Below, in pieces: positions 27,406 to 36,132 of a DNA stretch of 64,000 nt (position 1 is the stretch's first letter; the number at the start of each line of letters is the position of its first letter). The notes beneath the pieces are model-generated. The model ran no database searches. It was given only the letters and a program-made list of their open reading frames with translations, and had not been told where the DNA came from. Origin of the DNA: Leptospira kemamanensis. GTDB lineage: Bacteria > Spirochaetota > Leptospiria > Leptospirales > Leptospiraceae. The DNA lies in NCBI RefSeq assembly GCF_004769665.1, contig NZ_RQGG01000032.1, forward strand, positions 124,001 through 188,000, given 5' to 3'. Position numbers and translations under genes: made by a program.

Positions 27406-28572
27406 TTATCCTTTTTTTAAAGCGTCTGCTTTATCAGTTTTTTCCCAAGTGAAAGTGCTACCAGTTCTACCGAAGTGACCGTAAGCAGCTGTTTCTTGGT
27501 ATTTTCTTCCTTTTCCAAGGAGATCCAAACCTTCTACAATTCCTTTTGGAGTGAGTTTGAAGTTGGCAAGAACACGTTTTGCAATTTCTTCATCGGAAAT
27601 GGTTCCTGTTCCAAATGTATCGACAAGAACGGATACAGGTTGTGCGACACCAATTGCATATGCCAATTGCACTTCACATTTGTGAGCAAGACCAGCTGCC
27701 ACAACGTTTTTCGCGATGTAACGGCCCATATAAGCCGCAGAACGGTCCACTTTGGATGGATCCTTTCCAGAGAATGCTCCACCACCATGGCGACCCATTC
27801 CACCGTAAGTATCTACGATGATTTTACGTCCTGTGAGACCAGTATCACCGTGTGGACCACCGATTTCAAATTTTCCAGTTGGGTTAATGAAATAACGAGT
27901 ATTGACAAGAAGTTCTTTTGGTATCATTTTTTTGATACACTCTTCGATCACAGCTTCTTCGATTTGTTTATGAGTCACACCAGGTTTGTGTTGTGTGGAA
28001 ATCACAACTGTATCAACACGTTTTGGTTTTCCATCTTCGTATTGGATGGTGACTTGCGATTTTGCATCAGGACGAAGCCATTCAATTTTGTTTGTGTGGC
28101 GAAGTTCGGATAGATGTTCGAGAAGTTTGTGAGAATAATACAAAGGAGCAGGCATAAGTTCTGGAGTTTCTGCAATCGCAAATCCAAACATCAAACCTTG
28201 GTCACCAGCACCTTGTTCTGTATGAAGACCTTCTCCTTCGTTTACCCCTTGGGCAATGTCGGGAGACTGGGCATGCACGTGAGAAGCAACCACTGCAAAG
28301 TCAGCATCAAAGTACATATTGATGTCGTTGTATCCAATTTTTCGAATCACATCGCGAGCGATTTCTTGGGTGTCAACTTTTCCTTTACTAGTGATTTCTC
28401 CCGCAATGACAACGAGGTTTGTGGTCACAAGAGTTTCACAAGCAACACGAGATTTTGGATCTTGGGCTAAATACGCATCGAGAATGGCATCAGAAATTTG
28501 GTCACAGACTTTGTCTGGGTGTCCTTCGGATACGGACTCGGAAGTGAAGATATAGTTTTTAAGAGAGGACAT
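27406..28572 (-). CDS. metK: S-adenosylmethionine synthetase
   Basis: MetK makes SAM from methionine and ATP. The 388-residue protein is full length and has [20 protein letters not shown] at residues 9-28, [12 protein letters not shown] near 121, [20 protein letters not shown] near 239 and [19 protein letters not shown] near 263, all hallmark segments with intact catalytic His, Asp and Lys residues. The upstream acyltransferase stops only 10 nt before it, so there is no leader long enough for a SAM riboswitch. The downstream transketolase subunit begins 2 nt later. Confidence 0.97.
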   Translation of the reverse strand: MSSLKNYIFTSESVSEGHPDKVCDQISDAILDAYLAQDPKSRVACETLVTTNLVVIAGEITSKGKVDTQEIARDVIRKIGYNDINMYFDADFAVVASHVHAQSPDIAQGVNEGEGLHTEQGAGDQGLMFGFAIAETPELMPAPLYYSHKLLEHLSELRHTNKIEWLRPDAKSQVTIQYEDGKPKRVDTVVISTQHKPGVTHKQIEEAVIEECIKKMIPKELLVNTRYFINPTGKFEIGGPHGDTGLTGRKIIVDTYGGMGRHGGGAFSGKDPSKVDRSAAYMGRYIAKNVVAAGLAHKCEVQLAYAIGVAQPVSVLVDTFGTGTISDEEIAKRVLANFKLTPKGIVEGLDLLGKGRKYQETAAYGHFGRTGSTFTWEKTDKADALKKG

Positions 28573-28582
28573 ATTTTTTACC

Positions 28583-29335
28583 TTACTTGGTTAAACTTTC
28601 GTTTTTAGGTGGTACGTCAATAGAATTGTCAGGAAAGAGTCCACGCACATAGGTTTCTAGAGAGGCCGCATTGGCTTGCATTTCCTGTTCTAGTTTTTTT
28701 GCATATTCGTCGATTTGGCTTTCGGTGAGGCCTTTCGGAACAGAAAAAGGTTTCCCATATTGGATGAAAAGTCGGGCTCCGAATTTAGGAAAAAAATGAC
28801 GGTCCCAACTTTTGAATACATAGGCTCTATCATAACAAGAATGAAGGTATAAAATGGGAAATCCTGTGAGGGAGGCAGTGACAATCACCCCTGGTTTCAC
28901 TTCTCTTCTTGGGCCTTTTGGCCCATCTACAGTGAAAATGGGAACTGCACCCTGTTTCATTTCTTTTAAGATATTTCGAAACGCACCTGTTCCCCCTCTT
29001 GTGGAAGAACCACGCACAGAACGAAGTCCTGAGCGAGCAAAAGTTTGGTGGATGATCTCGCCATCTTTGGATTGCGAAACAAGAGCCACCATATCGGCTT
29101 TTTTCTTTCGTTTGAGATACTGTGTGGCATGCCTATACAAAGATAGTGTGGTTTCATGGAACACGGCAATGATGTAATCCCTACCTTGTTCGATCACTTT
29201 TGCCGATTCTTCAGGAATGATAAACTTTTGGTTGCGTACAAAAAGATACCAAACTCTTACGATGAAGTGCACAACAAAACTTAAGATGATGTATTTGGTT
29301 TTGGAATAGGGTTTTTGTTTGTTATCTGGAATCAA
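28583..29335 (-). CDS. Lysophospholipid acyltransferase-like protein (DUF374)
   Basis: The 250-residue protein has one N-terminal membrane helix (about 15-32) and DUF374 features: [11 protein letters not shown] near residue 58, [20 protein letters not shown] near 84-103, [15 protein letters not shown] near 107, [17 protein letters not shown] near 132 and a later Gly/Pro segment. Members belong to the LPLAT superfamily and are thought to acylate lipids or lipid A-type glycolipids at the inner membrane; the exact substrate is unknown. The start overlaps the previous stop by ATGA, and metK follows 10 nt later. Confidence 0.85.
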   Translation of the reverse strand: MIPDNKQKPYSKTKYIILSFVVHFIVRVWYLFVRNQKFIIPEESAKVIEQGRDYIIAVFHETTLSLYRHATQYLKRKKKADMVALVSQSKDGEIIHQTFARSGLRSVRGSSTRGGTGAFRNILKEMKQGAVPIFTVDGPKGPRREVKPGVIVTASLTGFPILYLHSCYDRAYVFKSWDRHFFPKFGARLFIQYGKPFSVPKGLTESQIDEYAKKLEQEMQANAASLETYVRGLFPDNSIDVPPKNESLTK

Positions 29336-30024
29336 AAAGAATGGTCCTTACCGATTTCCCATAGGATATCGTTTTCATAAATTTTTACAACTGGATTTGG
29401 TTCCGATTTCGGTTTGTCGTTTAACAAAGAATAGATCATCGACTTGGCTACATACTCAGCCGGGATAGGTTTGTATTTTTTTAAACCCAAAAACCCAAAC
29501 GGGATGATGGATCCCACGATCTCACCAATTTTTTCACCCATACGAACTTCTTGTCTGTCACCAATGAGAAGGGATGGCCTAAAAATTCCTAAAAATGGGA
29601 AATGTAGGTTTTGTAATTCCTTCTCCAATTCCCCTTTCACTCGGTTATAAAAAATGGAAGAACTGGCATCGGAACCCATTGCTGTGATGATATAAAATCC
29701 TGGGATCTTTTTTTCTTTTGCTTGTCTTGCAGCAAGTAAAGGATAATCAAAATCAATTTCTCTAAATTTTTCCTGACTTCCCGCTTTTCCAATCGTTGTT
29801 CCCAAACAACAAAACACTGCATCAATATCATTTGGAACAGAGACCTTACCCGATTGAAAATCCTCCCAAGTGGCTTTTACCACTTCAATAGGAAGATTGG
29901 ATTTGGATGTGGTTTCAAAATGCCTCGCCCAAACGATCACCTTTTTGATCTGCGGGTAAAACAGAAGTGAGAGTAATACTTGTTTGCCGACAAGACCCGT
30001 CCCACCAAGTAATAATATTTTCAT
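29332..30024 (-). CDS. NAD(P)-binding atypical short-chain dehydrogenase/epimerase-like protein
   Basis: The 230-residue protein has a Rossmann start MKILLLGGTGLVGKQ (GGTGxxG), a DAVFCCLGTTIGKAGS segment near residue 68, and FYNRVKGELEKEL near 125 with a YxxxK-like Asn-Arg-Val-Lys arrangement. This resembles the atypical SDR group that includes human HTATIP2 and bacterial YwnB-like proteins. Substrate is unknown. It overlaps PilZ upstream and the acyltransferase downstream, each by ATGA, so the three are translationally coupled. Confidence 0.78.
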   Translation of the reverse strand: MKILLLGGTGLVGKQVLLSLLFYPQIKKVIVWARHFETTSKSNLPIEVVKATWEDFQSGKVSVPNDIDAVFCCLGTTIGKAGSQEKFREIDFDYPLLAARQAKEKKIPGFYIITAMGSDASSSIFYNRVKGELEKELQNLHFPFLGIFRPSLLIGDRQEVRMGEKIGEIVGSIIPFGFLGLKKYKPIPAEYVAKSMIYSLLNDKPKSEPNPVVKIYENDILWEIGKDHSF

Positions 30025-30368
30025 TTGATCTCCAAACTTCTTGCGAGCATTGAATCAGTTAAATTGATTTTTTCTAAAAATTGAATTCCAGCAATATGGT
30101 AAATTACGTTTTTGATTTTTGAAGTTTGGGTCCACATGATGGTGCCTTCAAAGAACAATCGTTTTGTGCCTTTAGACCAAACGATACTTCCTAACACTTG
30201 GGACTCGATTTCATCACTGAGTAAGTCATCCTCACCCAAAAAACAAAGGCCTTCTTCTGAAATGTTTCCTAATTTTCCAAATAAAGTAATTCCTTCCAGG
30301 TCCAAATGGACTTCGAACTCGGAAAAATCACCGGGGGAAATTCTGGGAAGCCTTCGCTCACTTTCCAT
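30021..30368 (-). CDS. PilZ domain protein, probable c-di-GMP receptor
   Basis: The 115-residue single-domain PilZ protein carries both c-di-GMP contact motifs. RxxxR is Arg5 to Arg9 (RRLPR), and N/DxSxxG is Asn35, Ser37 and Gly40 (GNISEEG). The remainder is beta-rich with a closing GIQFLEKI strand and C-terminal helix. Intact motifs predict ligand binding. It sits between the MBOAT acyltransferase gene (47 nt upstream) and a dehydrogenase whose start overlaps its stop, so it may tune a surface-polysaccharide or lipid modification function (inference). Confidence 0.85.
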   Translation of the reverse strand: MESERRLPRISPGDFSEFEVHLDLEGITLFGKLGNISEEGLCFLGEDDLLSDEIESQVLGSIVWSKGTKRLFFEGTIMWTQTSKIKNVIYHIAGIQFLEKINLTDSMLARSLEIK

Positions 30369-30415
30369 AGCAACAAGTTACATGGAATCCTAGAATTGGA
30401 AACGAAAAAAGCAAA

Positions 30416-31882
30416 TCAGAATTGAAAGTAGATAAAAGGAACTGAATTTTCTGGTGTAGCTAAATTTAAGACAAGAAAGAGGATCGGATACATGGCAAAT
30501 TCCAAACTGGCAGGAATTTGTTTCCCTTTTCCTTTTTCGAAGAGGAAATACCCTACAATATGTCCGAGAGTGAGAAATCCGATGATCCAAAGAAAATCTT
30601 TCCACATGTATGGGCGTAAATTTCCCCCTTGGAAAAGGAAAATTCCCTTCAAATGGATCCAGGCATTTTCCCAAGTGAGGGAACGAAAAAAAACAGCACC
30701 TAAAAAGAAAATCGAGTTATTGAGAATATTTTGAAATAACCAAATAGGAACCCGAAAGAAACGAAATAGAGAGAAATCTGATGATTCCTTTTTGTCCGGA
30801 AACCATTCTTTCCATACTTCTTCTAATACATAAAAAAATCCGTTTAAGGAACCCCAAAAAACAAAGGTCCACTGCGCTCCATGCCAAACCCCACTCACAA
30901 ACATGGTGAACCAAAGATTGAATTTTCGCCTGACCGATGTTACGCGACTTCCACCCATAGGAATATAAATATAATCTCTTAACCAAGAATTTAAGGTCAT
31001 GTGCCAACGACGCCAAAAACCCGAAACCGATGTGGCTATAAAAGGCAAATTAAAATTCGTAGGAAGTTTATAACCAAGTAACATGGCACTTCCAATCGCC
31101 ATGTCGGAATAACCACTAAAATCCAAATACACTTGGATTCCCCCAAGAGCTGCTGCAATTAACAAAGCATAGGCATGATGGTCTCCGGGATTTGCGTAAA
31201 TGGTATCGATAGTTGGTGCGACCATATCCGACAACACAGCTTTTTTAAAATAACCTAACATAAAAAAGCGAATTGCCACTCGAAACTCGATATCTTCCAA
31301 TTTTTTGGGATTATAGAGTTGAGGCATAAACGTACGAGCTGTTACAATAGGACCTGCTACAAGTTGTGGGAAAAAACTGACAAACAAAGCAAATCGAATA
31401 AAATCTTTTTCCGCAGGGATTTCTTTTCTATACACATCAATGGTGTAAGACAAAGACTGAAAGGTAAAAAAGGAAATTCCGGCTGGCAATATGATTTTTA
31501 AAACAGGCAGCATTTCACCGCCAAACAATACATTGGTGACCGAGTTCATCGAAGTCACAACAAAATTATAGTATTTAAAAAATCCTAGTATGAATACGAG
31601 GTTTGTGATCAAACTAAACAACAATAAATAATAACGAACCTTCTCTCTCGTTTCGTTGGAAAGTTTGATCCCCACGTAAAAGTCAATGGCTGTGGAAAGT
31701 AAAATCAATGCCCCGAAACGATAGTCCCAAGACATGTAGAAAAAATAACTACTGACGAGGAGGAAGATATGTAAAATCCGAGTTTCTTTGGTTTCGTTTG
31801 AGAAGATGGCAGGAAAAAGATACCAAACGGTAAAAAAAACAAAGAGAAAGAAGACAAAATATTCAAAATCAGAAAAGATCAA
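30416..31882 (-). CDS. MBOAT family O-acyltransferase (AlgI/DltB-like)
   Basis: The 488-residue multi-span membrane protein begins MIFSDFEYFVFFLF, typical of AlgI-like MBOATs. It contains ILPAGISFFTFQSLSYTIDV near residue 130, SFFPQLVAGPIV near 170, FWRRWHMTLNSWLRDYIYIP near 288, and the catalytic His segment SGVWHGAQWTFVFWG near 332. These enzymes transfer acetyl or other acyl groups across the membrane onto polysaccharides or lipids. Partner acetylation factors (AlgJ/AlgX type) are not adjacent. It is the first gene of the minus-strand run ending with clpS; the divergent intergenic region is 132 bp. Confidence 0.9.
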   Translation of the reverse strand: MIFSDFEYFVFFLFVFFTVWYLFPAIFSNETKETRILHIFLLVSSYFFYMSWDYRFGALILLSTAIDFYVGIKLSNETREKVRYYLLLFSLITNLVFILGFFKYYNFVVTSMNSVTNVLFGGEMLPVLKIILPAGISFFTFQSLSYTIDVYRKEIPAEKDFIRFALFVSFFPQLVAGPIVTARTFMPQLYNPKKLEDIEFRVAIRFFMLGYFKKAVLSDMVAPTIDTIYANPGDHHAYALLIAAALGGIQVYLDFSGYSDMAIGSAMLLGYKLPTNFNLPFIATSVSGFWRRWHMTLNSWLRDYIYIPMGGSRVTSVRRKFNLWFTMFVSGVWHGAQWTFVFWGSLNGFFYVLEEVWKEWFPDKKESSDFSLFRFFRVPIWLFQNILNNSIFFLGAVFFRSLTWENAWIHLKGIFLFQGGNLRPYMWKDFLWIIGFLTLGHIVGYFLFEKGKGKQIPASLEFAMYPILFLVLNLATPENSVPFIYFQF

Positions 31883-32014
31883 TGGTTTCGCCTTCTACGT
31901 ATAAACCAGAATCATCGAAAAATTAGCATTGTCAATCATTTCGACTTGCAGAACCTCTTCCTCTCACGTAGGATTGGTCACTAGTTTTCAGCTAAAAAAG
32001 TAAAGAGGTAGAAA

Positions 32015-32521
32015 ATGAAAAAATTTTTAAATACAGCTCTCGTCGGTTTATTGTCCTTTGGTCTTCTTTCCAATTGTTTTGGAAAATTTGGTGCGATCAA
32101 AGCAGTGTATTCCTTTAACGGAAGCATCCAAATTGGATCAGGGAAAATGGCAAGTTTCTTTCGATCTTTGCTGATGATTTTCCCATTGTACATTGCTTAT
32201 GGTTTTGGTAGTTTTTTGGACATCTTCATCTTCAACCTAATCGAATTTTGGACTGACCGAAATCCAATCGCCATGGCTGAATATGACTTTGATGGAAAAC
32301 TAGTCAAAGAATACAAAGAGAATGGTCATACCATCACACTTACTTACTCCGAGTGGGGAAAAGTATTAAGAATGGATGCTCCAACTGCAAAGGGAGTTGA
32401 GTCTGTTTATTTCTTAAAAGAAAAACCAGAAAAAGCATACCGTTTGATCAACGGAAAGTATGTGGAAATCCAACAAGTGAGTGGTCCCATCCTTCCTCCT
32501 ATGAGTGCAAAACAGATCTAA
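32015..32521 (+). CDS. DUF3332 lipoprotein
   Basis: The 168-residue protein has a lipoprotein signal with Cys21 (LLSNCFGKF). The mature NCFGKF start, an early VYSFN motif, two membrane-like hydrophobic stretches (about 45-75), and a C-terminal part with YDFDGKLVKEY and repeated short beta strands match the DUF3332 family common in Leptospira and some other bacteria. Function unknown. GAGGTAGAAA precedes the ATG. A perfect hairpin follows 9 nt after the stop. Confidence 0.82.
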   Translation: MKKFLNTALVGLLSFGLLSNCFGKFGAIKAVYSFNGSIQIGSGKMASFFRSLLMIFPLYIAYGFGSFLDIFIFNLIEFWTDRNPIAMAEYDFDGKLVKEYKENGHTITLTYSEWGKVLRMDAPTAKGVESVYFLKEKPEKAYRLINGKYVEIQQVSGPILPPMSAKQI

Positions 32522-32529
32522 TCCCGCCA

Positions 32530-32551
32530 TTGCCCCTAATTTTAGGGGCAA
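32530..32551 (+). terminator. Hairpin after the DUF3332 gene
   Basis: TTGCCCCTA and TAGGGGCAA form a perfect 9-bp stem with loop ATTT, located 9 nt after the DUF3332 stop and 21 nt before the next start. The following bases are only moderately T-rich, so it may be a weak intrinsic terminator or an mRNA-stabilising hairpin. Confidence 0.6.
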
Positions 32552-32572
32552 TCCTTTGCCGATACTATCAGT

Positions 32573-33646
32573 ATGAAGCGAACTCTTTTTGGTTTAGTCC
32601 TTGTCTTTTTTGTTGGGAGGTGCCAGACACCAAAACAAGTGATGGTTCCCAATTTTCCCACCCAATCGGAACAAATCAATTTGAATCGCATCAAAATGAT
32701 TACCAAACAAGAAGCCAATCCTTCCCTCGATGCAAAAGAATCCAAAAAACCCTTAACCCAAGAACCTGGGGTGAGTGTGGAATTTTCCGAAAACAAAATA
32801 CCATTCATCCAACTAGATTTGTTTTTTGAAGATGCAGGGATTAGCATCATCGAAGAGATCATTGCCGGCACCATCATCGAACACCACATTGTTGCCTTGA
32901 ACCAAAAAGGGGAAATCATCGCCAAACAACCTGTAAACTTCCAAGCCTATGAAATTTTGGAAACGAAAACAGAAGTGATGCGAAACAAAGTGATTGTAGG
33001 GGAATCTAAAAAACCGGTAAAAGTGAATAGCACAACTCCGGAGACTCGAGTCACAAGAGAAGCGATCGAAAGACAATACACTGACCGTGATACGGTTCCA
33101 CAAGTGTTGGAAATCTTTGATGGAAAAGTCCCTTCCCCTGGTGAATACATTAGCATTTATTTAGAACTTACCTATGTAAATCCATATCTCGAACCAAATT
33201 GTGAATCCTATGGTGGCAATTGTTTTGGCGCCAAACAAAAGTTTTTCGAAGATGTAACAAATCGAAATCGCAGAGAATTGGATATCTTAAGGAATCGTTA
33301 CGTAAATGGAGAGATTGCTCAATTTCCAAACCTCAGCAAAGAAGAACAAATAGACTTCAAATCTAATATCAAATCAAAAATTGATTCTACCAACGGAAGT
33401 TTTGGTCCAAGACATTCGTATACAAAATTCTTTTTTAGAGAATGGAATTTGGTTTCGTCCCCTAGATACTTTCGGATTCTCTCTGTTGGAAAACAAAATC
33501 GCCAAACTTCGTTAGAAGAAACGAAAGAGGAAAAACGAACAGACGAATCCAAAGAAAATGCGAACGCTGAAAAAGAAGACGGCCATTCGATCTTTGATTC
33601 ACCCACACATACCAAACACAAAAAGAGAGTGATTCCCACTCCTTAA
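32573..33646 (+). CDS. Hypothetical lipoprotein
   Basis: I do not recognise a family. The 357-residue protein has a short lipoprotein signal (VFFVGRC, Cys17), a middle hydrophobic segment with ISIIEEIIAGTIIEHHIVAL (about 92-111), an YLELTYVNPYLEPNC region (about 200), and a highly charged low-complexity C-terminus rich in Glu, Lys, Thr and Asp (about 305-340) ending in basic residues. It is probably anchored in a membrane with a soluble envelope domain. It is convergent with ssb; a hairpin lies between. Confidence 0.65.
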   Translation: MKRTLFGLVLVFFVGRCQTPKQVMVPNFPTQSEQINLNRIKMITKQEANPSLDAKESKKPLTQEPGVSVEFSENKIPFIQLDLFFEDAGISIIEEIIAGTIIEHHIVALNQKGEIIAKQPVNFQAYEILETKTEVMRNKVIVGESKKPVKVNSTTPETRVTREAIERQYTDRDTVPQVLEIFDGKVPSPGEYISIYLELTYVNPYLEPNCESYGGNCFGAKQKFFEDVTNRNRRELDILRNRYVNGEIAQFPNLSKEEQIDFKSNIKSKIDSTNGSFGPRHSYTKFFFREWNLVSSPRYFRILSVGKQNRQTSLEETKEEKRTDESKENANAEKEDGHSIFDSPTHTKHKKRVIPTP

Positions 33647-33658
33647 CTCAAATCCATT

Positions 33659-33684
33659 GGGGGAAGGAAACTCTCCTTCACCCC
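33659..33684. terminator. Possible bidirectional hairpin between convergent genes
   Basis: GGGGGAAGGA and TCCTTCACCCC can pair around AACTC with one bulge. It lies between the stops of the lipoprotein (33646) and ssb (33698). No clear T-run follows on either strand, so the assignment is weak. Confidence 0.4.
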
Positions 33685-33697
33685 AAACCGGAAGAGT

Positions 33698-34054
33698 TTA
33701 TGCGGCCTTCTCTTCTTTTTTCCCTCGCATTCCATCGAAGCGAACTGTCGTTGCCGTCACAATGACTTTGGACCGGCTTTCCCCATCAGGTGTTTTCCAA
33801 CGATTCTGTTTTAAATTCCCCATCACCGTGACCTTACTTCCCTTTTTTAAGTATTCAACGCAGTTTTCCCCTAGTTTTTCCCAGGCATCCACTTCGAAAA
33901 AAGAAACATCGTCTTTGTCCTTTGCATCTTGTGAGTATTGTGAATGGTTCACCGCAACAGTGAAATGAGCGAGCGACTTTCCACCAGAAATTGATTTTTC
34001 TTCTGGGTCAGCGGTTAAATTTCCATCCAGAATGATGTACGATAGATTTTTCAT
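33698..34054 (-). CDS. ssb: Single-stranded DNA-binding protein
   Basis: SSB coats single-stranded DNA in replication and repair. The 118-residue product has the OB-fold pattern: an early ILDGNLTADPE, FTVAVNH near residue 31, VSFFEVDAWEKLGENCVEYL near 50, GSKVTVMGNLKQNRWKTPDG near 71, and a final VTATTVRF strand. It ends soon after the OB fold in GKKEEKAA. The flexible linker and acidic DDIPF-type tip that recruits partner proteins in most bacterial SSBs are missing. It may be a minor paralogue or the short spirochaetal form. Confidence 0.88.
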   Translation of the reverse strand: MKNLSYIILDGNLTADPEEKSISGGKSLAHFTVAVNHSQYSQDAKDKDDVSFFEVDAWEKLGENCVEYLKKGSKVTVMGNLKQNRWKTPDGESRSKVIVTATTVRFDGMRGKKEEKAA

Positions 34055-34208
34055 TTGAAGTTCCTTATTACAGTTTTATGGCCACAGAATGATAGGTTCA
34101 AAACTTTAGGATTGGTTAAAAAAATTTGGAATCCTCCCAGTTCAGAAAAAGAAAAAAAATCTGATATTTAGGATAGACATTCAATTTATTTAGATTCAGA
34201 ATTTATGG

Positions 34209-35708
34209 GTGGGCCTTGCTGATTCTGAAATATTAGAACTCTTAACGACAATTAGCCGAGAATTGGTATGTTTACATGAAACCGATGGAACCTATCTCTA
34301 TGTCAGTCCCAATGCAAACTCAATCATCGGTTATGATCCCACTGAACTTCTCGGTAAAAATCCGTATGATTTTTTCCATCCAGATGATAGACGATTGATC
34401 TTTGAAAGGTCCCACCAACCACTTTTGCGTGGTGCAAACAATATCAATCCCACCTTTCGATTTTTACACAAAAATGGATCCTACATTTGGCTTCAAAGTG
34501 ACAACCGCCTCATCACTCATCCAAGTTCGGGCAAACAGTACTTACATACCTCATCCAGAGATATCTCTGAAAAAATTGAATCCGATGCAAATTTAGCTTT
34601 GTCCGAACGAAAGTTCAAAACCCTTTTTAAAGATTCACCGATTGGACTCGTATTGACTAGCACACAAGGTTACATCGATGATGTGAATGAATCCTTTGCG
34701 AAATTTTTAGGGTATGAAACCTTTGAACTCTTAGGAAAACATTTTTCCGAAATTAGTTCACCTGGTGAACTCGAAGAAAATTTTCGCTACCGTGATTCTG
34801 TTTTAAAGGGAATGATTGATCATTATTCCATCGAAAAACAATATTTGCACAAACAAGGACATTTGGTTTGGGCCTACATTACCGTCACGGTGCTTCGAAA
34901 TGATGATGGGAATCCGATGTATTACTTAGCCCAAATCATTGATATCGATGAACGAAAAAAAACCGAGACCTTACTTTTAGAAAACAACGAACACTTAAAA
35001 GCGACCAAAAATTCTCTACTCATCCAAAACAAACAACTCCAATCTTATAACCAAATTATCTCTCATCACTTGCGTGCCCCCGTAAGTAATTTAAGAAGTT
35101 TGGTGGACCTTTTAAAACTCACAAATTCCACAGAAGAAAAAGTAGAGTTACAAAAGCATTTGGAAGAAGTGACAGAGAGTTTAGAAACGGTTCTTTCGGA
35201 ACTCATCACCACTTTAAAAATTCAAAATTTAGAAAACTACCAACCAGAATGGATTTCGATTCAGGAAGTGTTTTCCAAAGTTTTAAAACTCATGGAAGGT
35301 GAGTTAAACAAAAGAAAGGTTCAAATTGAACCCAATCTTTCTGGAAACGAGCGTGTTTTTGCCTCAAAAGAGTATTTAGAAACCCTTCTCATCCAACTTT
35401 TCAGCAATTCCCTCCAATTTGCAGACCCAAATCGTGACCTCCGCATTGTCGTAGAGTCTTTTCGCGTTGGTTCGGAAACCTCTATATCCTTTTCCGATAA
35501 CGGAACGGGGATCGATTTATCTCGTTATGGGGACCAAATTTTTCAGATGAAGAAGACTTTTCATCGTCATATGAGTGGGAAGGGACTCGGTTTGTTTTTG
35601 ATGAAATACATGATGGAATCATTGGGTGGTCGGGTGGATGTGAATTCGAAACCAAACGAAGGAGCAACCTTCTTACTCCACTTTCCGAATGGGGGAAACA
35701 GAACATGA
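34209..35708 (+). CDS. PAS-PAS sensor histidine kinase
   Basis: The 499-residue protein has no membrane segment. PAS domain 1 (about 5-115) shows GYDPTELLGKNPYDFFHPDD and the C-terminal HTSSRDISEK; PAS domain 2 (about 125-245) shows GYETFELLGKHF. A HisKA domain has H-box ISHHLRAPVSNL with His286, and the HATPase (about 385-495) has N-box LFSNSLQFADP, G1 FSDNGTGID and G2 GKGLGLFLMK. All catalytic elements are present. The only in-frame start after a TAG at 34191 is GTG 34209. The receiver gene overlaps its stop by ATGA, so they form a two-component pair. Confidence 0.9.
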   Translation: MGLADSEILELLTTISRELVCLHETDGTYLYVSPNANSIIGYDPTELLGKNPYDFFHPDDRRLIFERSHQPLLRGANNINPTFRFLHKNGSYIWLQSDNRLITHPSSGKQYLHTSSRDISEKIESDANLALSERKFKTLFKDSPIGLVLTSTQGYIDDVNESFAKFLGYETFELLGKHFSEISSPGELEENFRYRDSVLKGMIDHYSIEKQYLHKQGHLVWAYITVTVLRNDDGNPMYYLAQIIDIDERKKTETLLLENNEHLKATKNSLLIQNKQLQSYNQIISHHLRAPVSNLRSLVDLLKLTNSTEEKVELQKHLEEVTESLETVLSELITTLKIQNLENYQPEWISIQEVFSKVLKLMEGELNKRKVQIEPNLSGNERVFASKEYLETLLIQLFSNSLQFADPNRDLRIVVESFRVGSETSISFSDNGTGIDLSRYGDQIFQMKKTFHRHMSGKGLGLFLMKYMMESLGGRVDVNSKPNEGATFLLHFPNGGNRT

Positions 35709-36103
35709 GCCCCAAAATTTGTATCATTGATGATGATAAAATTTATCAATTCACAACGAAAAAAATCATCTCAAACGCTGGGATCAAAGGAGAAGTCCTG
35801 ATTTTTTCCGATGCAGAGAATGCATTAGAATTCTTTCAAAAAGAAACACATTCCAAAGAATCACTCCCCGACATTGTATTTTTAGACATCAACATGCCCT
35901 TTATGGACGGTTGGCAATTTTTGGAAGCGATCGAACCTCTTCTCTCTCAGTTTCCCAAACAGATCCAAATTTATTTAGTAAGTTCTTCTGTGGATGACGC
36001 GGATACAGAACGCGCTTCCAAAATAACTTATGTCGCTGGTTATATTTTCAAACCCTTTACCAAAGAAAAACTTTTGGATTCTTTGGCCCATTTACAATCT
36101 TAG
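35705..36103 (+). CDS. Single-domain response regulator
   Basis: The 132-residue receiver has no output domain. It has the acidic pocket IIDDDK (Asp8-10), phosphoacceptor Asp61 in FLDINMPFMDG, the switch Ser in YLVSSSV and the conserved Lys in IFKPFT. It overlaps the upstream kinase by ATGA and is probably its substrate. Stand-alone receivers usually act by protein contact or in a phosphorelay; the target is not visible here. The next gene starts 29 nt later. Confidence 0.92.
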   Translation: MSPKICIIDDDKIYQFTTKKIISNAGIKGEVLIFSDAENALEFFQKETHSKESLPDIVFLDINMPFMDGWQFLEAIEPLLSQFPKQIQIYLVSSSVDDADTERASKITYVAGYIFKPFTKEKLLDSLAHLQS

Positions 36104-36132
36104 CTTGTCAATAACTTACTTCGAAGATAGAA

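Noticed and set aside
28573..28582. SAM riboswitch before metK
   Set aside because: Only 10 nt separate the upstream stop from the metK start, so there is no room.
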